A stretch of 11,559 bases of DNA from Streptomyces speibonae (GTDB lineage Bacteria; Actinomycetota; Actinomycetes; Streptomycetales; Streptomycetaceae), in assembly GCA_000715605.1 (NCBI GenBank), contig KL568539.1, forward strand, positions 36,512-48,070, given 5' to 3'. Positions 6,175-11,559 of the stretch are shown here, piece by piece (position 1 is the first letter of the stretch; each line of letters opens with the position of its first letter). The translations under genes and the position numbers were made by a program. The notes below the pieces were generated by a model. It saw nothing but the letters and a program-made list of their open reading frames with translations, had not been told where the DNA came from and did not search any database.

Positions 6175-6720
6175 GTGAGCAATCAGGCCGACAAGCCGTT
6201 CCTCCAGATCGTGGTCTGCGGGGCCGGGGTCGCAGCCGACGTCGGCCGGCTGATCACGGCAGCGCAAGAGCGGCACTGGGATGTCGGCGTCGTCGCCACC
6301 CCGCAAGGGCTCGGCTTCCTTGACTCGGAAGCAGTCGAGATCCAGACCGGCCGCCCCATCCGCTCGGCCTGGCGGTCACCGGGGGAGCCGCGTCCGAGCC
6401 GAGCTGCGGATGCGATCGCGGTCGCCCCGGCGACCTTCAACACGGTCAACAAGTGGGCCGCCGGGATCTCGGACAACCTCGCTCTGGGCATCCTGTGCGA
6501 GGCGCCCGCCATGGGCGTTCCGATCGCCATGTTGCCGTACCTGAACTCCGCCCAGGCCGCCCATCCCGCATACCGCCGGAGTCTGGACCTGCTGCGCGAG
6601 ATGGGTGTCTTGGTCGGCTCCTACGAGCCTCACCGGCCGAAGGCGGGCGGCGGAGCCGACCGCTACCGCTGGGAGGAAGTGCTGGAGCTGCTTGCCCCGA
6701 GGCTGCCCGCGGGGTCGTGA
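6175..6720 (+). CDS. Flavoprotein of the HFCD (EpiD/Dfp-like) fold (181 aa)
   Basis: The fold is recognised from an N-terminal QIVVCGAGVAAD strand-loop (11-22) and from PATFNTVNKWAAGISDNLAL (85-104). The latter aligns with the PASANT and following segment of EpiD-type cysteine decarboxylases and includes the conserved Asn (here Asn89). These proteins bind FMN and often decarboxylate a C-terminal cysteine or phosphopantothenoylcysteine. I see no histidine in the stretch before this motif (61-84), where EpiD has its active-site His, so decarboxylase activity is doubtful. The GTG has AGGAG 7 nt upstream; an ATG at 6139 in frame has no such site. It follows the DUF397 gene by 55 nt, so it may be co-transcribed, and its stop abuts the stop of the convergent relaxase gene. 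Confidence 0.88.
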   Translation: MSNQADKPFLQIVVCGAGVAADVGRLITAAQERHWDVGVVATPQGLGFLDSEAVEIQTGRPIRSAWRSPGEPRPSRAADAIAVAPATFNTVNKWAAGISDNLALGILCEAPAMGVPIAMLPYLNSAQAAHPAYRRSLDLLREMGVLVGSYEPHRPKAGGGADRYRWEEVLELLAPRLPAGS

Positions 6721-8436
6721 TCAGCGCCGACGTGTTCGCGGCTGCGGGGGCGAGACGGTGGTTGCCTCGTGGTTCGGAGTGCCGGGTGTCCCATCGGGCC
6801 GTGCTGTGCTGTGGGCCTGTACTGCACGGGCGAGTGCGTTGGGCATCGGCCGTGCGCTCAAGCGTTGAATTCGCCATGCCAACGTCCTTGCGGGGGAGCG
6901 GGCGTCATCCAGGGCACGTAGGTCGGCGGCCTGTCTGAGGAGTCGCTCAGGGTCGTGCCCGAGTGCTTCCGCTTCGGCGAGTGCGGCAGCGAGGGCAGCG
7001 ATCGAGGGATCTGCCAGGATGTGCTCCGAGTGCTCGGGTACGGCCCGACGGATGTGGCGGATGTGCTGGTCCACCGTCGGTTGTGTCGGTCGCCGCCGGA
7101 TGAGGGCGGTCAGGGGAGCGGTTGCTGCCTGGTCGTAGGCGGCTTGTAGGTGGAGCAGGGTCTGCTGGGCGGCGGCGACCTGCTGGTCGTGGTGGCGGAG
7201 CTGGTGCCAGCGGGTGGCCGCGATGGTGACGAGGATCGCGGCATCGAGGAGCATCGCCAGCGCCGTACCGTCGCTTGGCGCGGGCTCGCGGAGCATCGCC
7301 CGTGTGGCGCTTCGCAGGGCGCGGGCGTGGTGGTGTTCGGCCTGAATGCGGGAGCGCGTGGCGCGCTCGAAGGCGGAAGCGGCTTCGCGGAGCTGGGCGC
7401 GGATGGGTGCGGGGGCGAGAAGGGGCAGGGCGTCAAGGGCTTCACCGAAGGCGGCGAGGTGGGCCTGGGAGGCTCCATCGTCGTGACCGCGGAGGTGGTG
7501 GGGGATGCGCTCGGTGGCGGCGATGGCCTGGTGCCAAGGGTTGGGAGAGCGAGGAGAGCGCCTGCTCGGCTGTTTGGTGGGCTGCGGGTCGGTGGCCTCC
7601 AGGCGTGCTCGGATCCTGGGGAGGGACAGGTCCGGGGCGAGTGTGGAGCCGGAGTACCAGATGGGTTCCTTGCCAGCGGTGAGGTTGTCTTCGCTGGCGA
7701 CCTTGTAGCCGCGCACGTCGCCGGAAGGGAAGTACACGGCTTCGACCAACACACCTTCGGTGCGGCTGAGCAGGCGGATGAACTCCTCGGTGCTGGTGGA
7801 GGCGGCCACGGCAGTGCGGACGATGGTGCGCAGGCGTTCACGAGCCGACTTGTCCCGGCCTTGGCGGTGTGCCTTTTCCTGCTCGGCGCGAGTGGAGCGT
7901 CTGGCGGCGGTGCGGTCTCCGCGGACGACTTGAAGGAGTCCGTACTCCTTCTCGATGGTGGCGAGTTCGCGGTCGGCGGTGAGGTAGTCGTTCCAGTGGC
8001 GTGCGGGGCGGAGGTCGCCGCGGACCTTGGTGGCGGCGATGTGGATGTGGTCGGGGGCGTGGCGGACGGCGACCCAGCGGCAGCCGTCCGGGTCGTCTTG
8101 TGGCGCGATGCCGGTGGCGGCCACGACGCGGCGGGCTATGTCGGCCCACTCCTCGTCGCTGAGGTGGCGGTCGGTTGTGGCGGCGCGGAGGGAGCAGTGC
8201 CAGACGTGCCTCTCGGGTGCTCGGCCGAGTCGGCGGGCTTGCTTGACGCGTAGGTCGAGGTCAGCCACGAGAAGCTTCTTTGTGGCGGTGAAGTCGTCCG
8301 TGCGGCCGGGGTCGGGGGCGAAGCCGTCCCAGGAAGCGACGAGGTGGGGGTCGGTGTGGTCGTTGGCGTTCTTGGTGTCGAACAGGTAGCGGATCAGGCC
8401 GGCCGTGTCCTTTCCGCTGCTGATCTTGGCGATCAC
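6721..8436 (-). CDS. Relaxase / mobilisation nuclease (571 aa)
   Basis: The N-terminal third is a MobA/VirD2-type relaxase. Tyr17, in LIRYLF, is the likely nicking tyrosine. A WHCSL segment (79-83) leads to the metal-binding motif RHAPDHIHIAATKV (125-138), whose His126, His130 and His132 form the three-histidine signature. Such enzymes nick oriT, attach covalently to the DNA and pilot it into a recipient through another element's transfer apparatus. The C-terminal ~300 residues are mostly helical and alanine/arginine-rich, with no recognised primase or helicase motif. The GTG start overlaps the mobC stop as GTGA. The stop is directly adjacent to the stop of the convergent flavoprotein gene with no gap, so no terminator fits between them. 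Confidence 0.93.
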   Translation of the reverse strand: MIAKISSGKDTAGLIRYLFDTKNANDHTDPHLVASWDGFAPDPGRTDDFTATKKLLVADLDLRVKQARRLGRAPERHVWHCSLRAATTDRHLSDEEWADIARRVVAATGIAPQDDPDGCRWVAVRHAPDHIHIAATKVRGDLRPARHWNDYLTADRELATIEKEYGLLQVVRGDRTAARRSTRAEQEKAHRQGRDKSARERLRTIVRTAVAASTSTEEFIRLLSRTEGVLVEAVYFPSGDVRGYKVASEDNLTAGKEPIWYSGSTLAPDLSLPRIRARLEATDPQPTKQPSRRSPRSPNPWHQAIAATERIPHHLRGHDDGASQAHLAAFGEALDALPLLAPAPIRAQLREAASAFERATRSRIQAEHHHARALRSATRAMLREPAPSDGTALAMLLDAAILVTIAATRWHQLRHHDQQVAAAQQTLLHLQAAYDQAATAPLTALIRRRPTQPTVDQHIRHIRRAVPEHSEHILADPSIAALAAALAEAEALGHDPERLLRQAADLRALDDARSPARTLAWRIQRLSARPMPNALARAVQAHSTARPDGTPGTPNHEATTVSPPQPRTRRR

Positions 8437-9074
8437 CGGGCGGCCTTGTTGGTGGCGGCCTGGTTCGCAGCTGCGGCGATCTCGCTGATGGCTGCTCGGA
8501 CCGCGCCGAGGGTGCGTTCAGCCTGGACGAGGGCGGCGGTGTCCCCAGGGTGTGGATGGCCGCCGGAGTTGAGCTTCCGGGCGATCTGGTTGGCGTTGTT
8601 GCCGATCTTGGCGACCTGCTCGCGCAGGGCGGTCAGCTCGTCGATGTAGTCGTCCAGCGAGGTGCGCTGGCCCGGAAGGGCGAGGTCGCCGTGGATGTGG
8701 GCCATGACGACGGCGCCGACGTAGTGGGCGCCGGCGATGTTGAGCGACCGGGCCTTGGCGAGGATGGTCCTCTTCTCTTCGACGCTGTAGCGCACGTCGA
8801 CGCGTTCCTTGCGCTGGGTGTCTTTGCGCCTGCGGCGGCGGGCGATGCGGTGCAGGGCGGCGGCTTCGGCGGCGCGCGGCAGGACGGCGGGCGTGGCCTG
8901 GACGCGTTGTCCCTCCTCGGGTGCCCCCTGGCTCCCGAGAGTCTCCGCCACCCCCGGGGCGGAACTCCCGTTGGACCGACCCTTGGACGGTCCAACGGCA
9001 TACCTTGCTGGCTGGGTGACGCTTGTGGTCATCCCCCGCTGTCCGGAGGGCAGCTCAGATCGGGTTTCGCGCAT
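8433..9074 (-). CDS. mobC: MobC-like relaxosome accessory protein (213 aa)
   Basis: The C-terminal half carries the MobC pattern: YSVEEKRTILAKARSLNIAG (96-115) resembles the ribbon-helix-helix-like DNA-binding part, and KIGNNANQIARKLNSGGHP (156-174) is the family's IGxNxNQIARxxN motif. MobC helps the relaxase by binding and melting DNA near the nick site. The first ~85 residues are low-complexity and basic (RRRRRKDTQRKER, 79-91). ATG 9074 is chosen because AAGGA lies 8 nt upstream; an internal ATG at 9032 lacks a site. The 9-bp inverted repeat 8970-8996 falls in the low-complexity segment, which leaves room for a downstream true start. It is coupled to the relaxase gene by GTGA. Confidence 0.85.
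   Translation of the reverse strand: MRETRSELPSGQRGMTTSVTQPARYAVGPSKGRSNGSSAPGVAETLGSQGAPEEGQRVQATPAVLPRAAEAAALHRIARRRRRKDTQRKERVDVRYSVEEKRTILAKARSLNIAGAHYVGAVVMAHIHGDLALPGQRTSLDDYIDELTALREQVAKIGNNANQIARKLNSGGHPHPGDTAALVQAERTLGAVRAAISEIAAAANQAATNKAAR
8970..8996. repeat. 9-bp perfect inverted repeat inside the 5' part of mobC
   Basis: GTTGGACCG (8970-8978) and CGGTCCAAC (8988-8996) are perfect complements with a 9-nt spacer. A third TTGGAC half-site (8983-8988) makes TTGGACGGTCCAA (8983-8995) a second, nested palindrome. Three copies of one half-site next to mobilisation genes suggest binding by MobC, the relaxase or a repressor. Confidence 0.45.
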
Positions 9075-9185
9075 AGGGGCAGTCCTTACGGGGGGCGGCG
9101 GGCGGGAAGTGCCAGGGGTGGTCGGCTCGGCCCTTGTCCACTCGCTGAGCAGCGCGATGACGGGCGGTACCGACCGGTCAGCGCG
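9075..9185. other. Spacer before mobC, possible oriT
   Basis: This 111-bp spacer has no gene. It contains most of the 9151-9187 hairpin and, on the minus strand at 9075-9095, CGTAAGGACTGCCCCT just before the mobC ATG. This loosely resembles the IncQ nick region, which has GTAAG followed by a GCCCT-type run. Inverted repeats beside a nick site, next to mobC and relaxase, are the usual layout of oriT. The GTAAGGA also serves as the mobC ribosome site, so the resemblance may be chance. Confidence 0.3.
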
Positions 9186-9187
9186 CT
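9151..9187 (-). terminator. Strong hairpin at the end of the DUF2637 gene
   Basis: AGCGCG (9151-9156) and TGAC (9158-9161) pair with GTCA (9177-9180) and CGCGCT (9182-9187), with one mismatch between the two blocks. The stem includes the stop codon of the DUF2637 gene. It lacks a U-tract. It could limit read-through into mobC or be the hairpin of an origin of transfer. Confidence 0.45.
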
Positions 9188-9995
9188 AGGAGACGCGCTC
9201 GGGCGTACGGTCGAGTTCGGCCTGCAGGCGGCGCGTGATCTCGGTGAGGCGGTCTTTACCGACGGGGTGGCCCTGGGCTCGGATCGCCGCTTCGACGTGG
9301 CGGCGGGAGATACGTCCTTGGCGGCCCAGGGGCGCGGCGCGGCCGAGAGCCAAAAGCGTTTCCGTGGAAACGCTGGGCTGTCGGCCCTTGATCCGGTCCT
9401 GGGGCTGACGGGCCTCCGCCACCTCGGCCGGGGGGCCCGCCACCTCCGTGATCTCCTCCGCCACAACTTCACGCCGTGCTTGTGCCGCGTCCTCCGAGGC
9501 ATCGGCCGTGTCGCTGTCCGGACTGGGCCGCACCAAGCTCTCGACGTGTATGTGGCGCTGAACGCTGACCGGTTCAGTCGAGTGCCGTCCGGTGGGGTGG
9601 CGGCGTATGACGAGATCCAGGTGGACGGCTCCGGCGAGCGCGAGCGGGGCGATGGCCGACAGGGCGCCGACGGTGACGTCGTCCAGGTGGAGCCCGGCGG
9701 CGTCGCTCTCCTGGTTGAGACGGACTGCGTGCAGGGCGTTCGCCCAGATGCTCGTGATGGTGGCGATGCCGACGAGGGCCCAGACGTAGAGGCGAGAGCG
9801 CCAGGGGGCGGCTCGCAGGATGAGCAGGGCCGCGACGCCGATGGCGATGAACCCGTCGATCACGAGCGGGAAGGCGTACGTCAGCACTCCGCGGATGTGG
9901 ATGGCCACTGCCATCTGCCGCAGGGCGTCGTACGAGAGGGCGAAGCCGATCGTGCCGACCAGAGCGACCCCCAGACGGATCGCGGCGGTCATCAT
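9186..9995 (-). CDS. DUF2637 membrane protein with soluble C-terminal region (269 aa)
   Basis: Four hydrophobic helices are visible: about 5-32, 38-61, 69-91 and 107-131. The first two carry typical DUF2637 signatures, ALSYDALRQMA and FPLVIDGFIAIG. Such proteins occur in Streptomyces plasmids and integrative elements and are sometimes called SpdB-like, with a presumed role in spread or transfer at the membrane. After a variable acidic linker, residues 209-262 look like a winged-helix DNA-binding segment (RISRRHVEAAIRAQGHPVGK), so the protein may tether DNA to the membrane (inference). The start is uncertain: ATG 9995 begins at the first helix, GTG 10022 adds nine residues, and GTG 10163 would run through the repeat region and is unlikely. 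None has a strong ribosome site. Confidence 0.85.
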   Translation of the reverse strand: MMTAAIRLGVALVGTIGFALSYDALRQMAVAIHIRGVLTYAFPLVIDGFIAIGVAALLILRAAPWRSRLYVWALVGIATITSIWANALHAVRLNQESDAAGLHLDDVTVGALSAIAPLALAGAVHLDLVIRRHPTGRHSTEPVSVQRHIHVESLVRPSPDSDTADASEDAAQARREVVAEEITEVAGPPAEVAEARQPQDRIKGRQPSVSTETLLALGRAAPLGRQGRISRRHVEAAIRAQGHPVGKDRLTEITRRLQAELDRTPERVS

Positions 9996-10199
9996 AGGTA
10001 CTGGACTCGCGGTGGTGCGCACAGGCAAGCGGGTGCTCCAAGCGGGGAGGGCTGGTGGGCAGAGAGGTGGCGGACCCGTCGCACCCGTCGCACGGCTGGT
10101 CAGAGCGGGTACGGGTGATCGTCGTGGTACGAGACGACTCGTCGCAGCGACGACACCCGTCACGGGGTTGACCTGCGATGCGACGGGTGCGACGAGTCT
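9996..10199. other. Gene-free spacer dominated by a large nested dyad
   Basis: This 204-bp spacer lies between the DUF3631 stop and the DUF2637 start. About 124 bp of it (10074-10197) form a nested dyad with tandem 9-bp repeats. The part nearest DUF2637 (9996-10073) shows nothing I can name, but should hold the DUF2637 promoter if it has its own. Confidence 0.5.
10074..10197. repeat. Nested ~124-bp dyad with tandem 9-bp repeats, possible origin or operator
   Basis: The outer arms ACCCGTCGCACCCGTCGCA (10074-10092) and TGCGACGGGTGCGACGAGT (10179-10197) match as inverted repeats at 18 of 19 positions. Each arm is itself two copies of a 9-bp unit, ACCCGTCGC. Inner arms at 10111-10124 and 10148-10160 pair with one bulged base (ACGGGTG, then TCGTCG). 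GGTCA (10098-10102) pairs with TGACC (10169-10173). All of these share one centre at about 10135.5, so the symmetry is a single structure. A separate 15-bp palindrome, TCGTCGCAGCGACGA, lies at 10139-10153. Confidence 0.6.
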
Positions 10200-11456
10200 T
10201 TACGGGTGCGGGTCCGGGCCTATCGGGGCGCTCTCGTCACCGTTTTCGGAGGCGGACTCCTCCGGGCAGTACCGCGCCCAGGCATCGGTGAAGCGGAGGC
10301 GTGCGAAGCCCTTGGCCTGCCTGCCGCCCTCGAAGCGGAGGGTGGCGGCCTTGATGTCGAAGTCCTTCAAGAGGAGCCCAAGATGGCGTGGGCTGAGGCC
10401 GGTGGTGCCGTACTCGGCCCACGGAGCCTCCTGGTCCTTGAGAAGCTCCTCCAGCAGGTCCCGGGTGCGCATGATGTCCGGGTCGCCGCAGCGGGCGAAG
10501 GCGCGCCGGATGTCCTGCAGCAGGCGGGTCTTGAGATTGGACTCGTCGTCCTTGTCCGCCTCGGCGGCGCACATGGCCGCGCAGGCAGCGCGCGCGTCCT
10601 CGGGCCAGGTGCCGCCGGCCAGCTCCGCGACGATCACGAGCGGTTCCCAGGTGTCCGCCGCGCGATCCTGCACCGGCATCCGCGGCACCAGATCCTCGGC
10701 GGTGTCCAGGAGCGGACGGAGCCACGCCTCCAAGCGGTCCCGCAGAGCGTGCAAGGCTGGGATGTCGCGGCGGGAGCGGAACTGTTCGACGTGCTCTCCG
10801 TCCTTGCGGCGCTGCATGCGGATCACCACCGCCCGGTCCATGACCGTGTCCGGCAGGGCGCCGATTCCGGCAAGCGCGGCCATGGCGAAGGTGGGGAACT
10901 TCCGCGTCTTGTGCTCGGGACCGGAGATCCGCAGGGCGGGCCGGTTGCGCTGGTGGCCGGCGTTGAGCAGGCCGCGCAGTTCCTCGTTCTTCTCGGCGGC
11001 CTTGATGCTGCCGAAGATGGTGTCGGCCTCGTCCACCAGCAGAGTGGGCGGGTCGTCACCGATGGCGCGGAAGACGACAGCCGGGCTGGTGTTCACGGTG
11101 ATCAGCGGGTCGTGTGCCGTCTCCGTGATCACATCCAGCAGCCGGGATTTCCCGCACCGCTTCGCCGGCCCGACCACCGCCAGGCGCGGTGCGTGCTGCA
11201 GTGCGGGCTGGATGTGCGTGGCCGCCACCCACAACGTGACGGCGGTCAGCGCGTCACCGTTGGGCAGGATCACGTATCGGGCGATCGCCGCCCGGAGCTC
11301 GTCCAGCAGCGCTGCGCCCTCGTTGGAGCTGTCCGGCTGGTCACCCCCGGAGGACGGGGGCTCGGTCGCACCGCCCTGGCCGGGGACGGCCACGGGTGGC
11401 CAAGGCAGAGGGCTGGCGGGTGCGGTGGGGGTCGGAGAGGTCGTAGATTCGTCCAC
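10200..11456 (-). CDS. DUF3631-type P-loop ATPase, helicase-like (418 aa)
   Basis: The core ATPase has a Walker A motif GPAKRCGKS (96-104) and a Walker B motif TLLVDEAD (138-145), followed by NEELRGLLNAGHQRN and MDRAVVIRMQRRK stretches typical of AAA-like DUF3631 proteins. The C-terminal ~200 residues match the DUF3631 region. Known relatives lie in actinomycete phages, plasmids and integrative elements, often fused to or following a primase-polymerase, so a replicative helicase-like role is inferred. The first ~45 residues are proline- and serine-rich. The GTG start has GGAGG 7 nt upstream; the frame is open further upstream to the window edge but without a comparable site. Its stop is 3 nt from the large dyad. 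Confidence 0.88.
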   Translation of the reverse strand: MDESTTSPTPTAPASPLPWPPVAVPGQGGATEPPSSGGDQPDSSNEGAALLDELRAAIARYVILPNGDALTAVTLWVAATHIQPALQHAPRLAVVGPAKRCGKSRLLDVITETAHDPLITVNTSPAVVFRAIGDDPPTLLVDEADTIFGSIKAAEKNEELRGLLNAGHQRNRPALRISGPEHKTRKFPTFAMAALAGIGALPDTVMDRAVVIRMQRRKDGEHVEQFRSRRDIPALHALRDRLEAWLRPLLDTAEDLVPRMPVQDRAADTWEPLVIVAELAGGTWPEDARAACAAMCAAEADKDDESNLKTRLLQDIRRAFARCGDPDIMRTRDLLEELLKDQEAPWAEYGTTGLSPRHLGLLLKDFDIKAATLRFEGGRQAKGFARLRFTDAWARYCPEESASENGDESAPIGPDPHP

Positions 11457-11476
11457 AGGCGTTCCTCCCTGGTGGG

Positions 11477-11495
11477 CCGGACGGGCAAGGTCCGG
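11477..11495. repeat. 6-bp inverted repeat upstream of the DUF3631 start
   Basis: CCGGAC (11477-11482) and GTCCGG (11490-11495) are perfect complements with a 7-nt spacer, about 20-40 nt before the GTG. It could be an operator or a 5'-UTR hairpin; short repeats like this also arise by chance in GC-rich DNA. Confidence 0.25.
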
Positions 11496-11514
11496 ACTCA
11501 CCGAGACAGATCGT

Positions 11515-11559
11515 TTACTGGCAAGGGGCGATGAGGGCAGGGACCGCGCGGCTCCCGGC
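11515..11559 (-). CDS. Possible C-terminal tail of an upstream gene
   Basis: One minus-strand frame entering from the right edge reads 14 codons and ends at TAA (11515-11517), 59 nt before the DUF3631 start. It could be the end of the preceding gene; in related elements this is often a primase-polymerase. Fourteen residues are too few to identify or prove it. Confidence 0.2.
   Translation of the reverse strand, partial: AGSRAVPALIAPCQ

Noticed and set aside
7150..8253. Long open frame on the plus strand opposite the relaxase gene (367 codons)
   Set aside because: Glycine/valine-rich product with no family features, typical of an antisense shadow in high-GC DNA; the minus strand has clear relaxase motifs.
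8550..10118. 522-codon plus-strand open frame
   Set aside because: It spans mobC, the spacer and DUF2637 on the other strand, with no motif or ribosome site; GC-driven absence of stops.
9996..10163. 56-residue N-terminal extension of the DUF2637 protein
   Set aside because: It is low-complexity and runs through the dyad repeats; family members begin near the first membrane helix.
10074..10197. CRISPR array from the 9-bp repeats
   Set aside because: Units are too short, without spacers of regular length, and arranged as inverted pairs; no cas genes.
10206..11534. 442-codon plus-strand open frame opposite the DUF3631 gene
   Set aside because: The minus frame has Walker A and B motifs; this frame is compositionally biased and has no recognisable domain.
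1..11559. tRNA, rRNA, insertion sequence or att site
   Set aside because: I saw no cloverleaf, rRNA segment, transposase, integrase or long terminal direct repeats; a short att site could still be missed by eye.

Overview
The window looks like chromosome or integrated-element DNA from Streptomyces or a close relative. It is very GC-rich, uses GTG and TTG starts, and packs genes with 4-nt stop/start overlaps. It also carries protein families nearly confined to filamentous actinomycetes: a DUF5753 helix-turn-helix regulator with a DUF397 partner, an RsbW-like ATP-binding protein, DUF2637 and DUF3631. The genus is inferred from this content; there is no rRNA or tRNA to confirm it.

Left block, minus strand, 2063 to 1: three genes run leftward in probable co-transcription. 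They are a small DUF6415-like protein, a 234-aa cysteine-rich protein of unknown function coupled to it by a GTGA overlap, and a radical SAM enzyme cut by the left window edge. Between the second and third genes is a structured leader with a 12-bp perfect inverted repeat and a possible 34-aa small ORF that overlaps the enzyme start. This is the least understood part of the window and may be a metabolic or peptide-modifying cassette.

Regulatory block, 2064 to 6720: a divergent spacer with 15-bp repeats leads to an RsbW-like ATP-binding protein on the plus strand. It converges on, and overlaps by 23 nt, a minus-strand pair made of a 2H phosphoesterase (2'-5' RNA ligase family) and the large regulator upstream of it. 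Divergent from that regulator are the WhiJ-like DUF5753 regulator, a translationally coupled DUF397 protein, and a flavoprotein of the EpiD/Dfp fold. The ATP-binding, DUF5753 and DUF397 proteins together recall the abaA/whiJ-type regulatory loci that recur in Streptomyces.

Mobilisation block, minus strand, 11456 to 6721: in transcription order it holds a DUF3631 P-loop ATPase, a four-helix membrane protein of the DUF2637 family with a soluble tail, a MobC-like relaxosome protein, and a relaxase coupled to it by a GTGA overlap. This is the mobilisation and part of the replication module of an integrative mobilisable element or plasmid. No integrase, TraB-type translocase, primase or att site is visible. 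The spacers contain strong dyad structures: a roughly 124-bp nested dyad at 10074-10197, a hairpin at 9151-9187, and a 9-bp inverted repeat inside the 5' end of mobC. These are the best candidates for origin or operator sequences.
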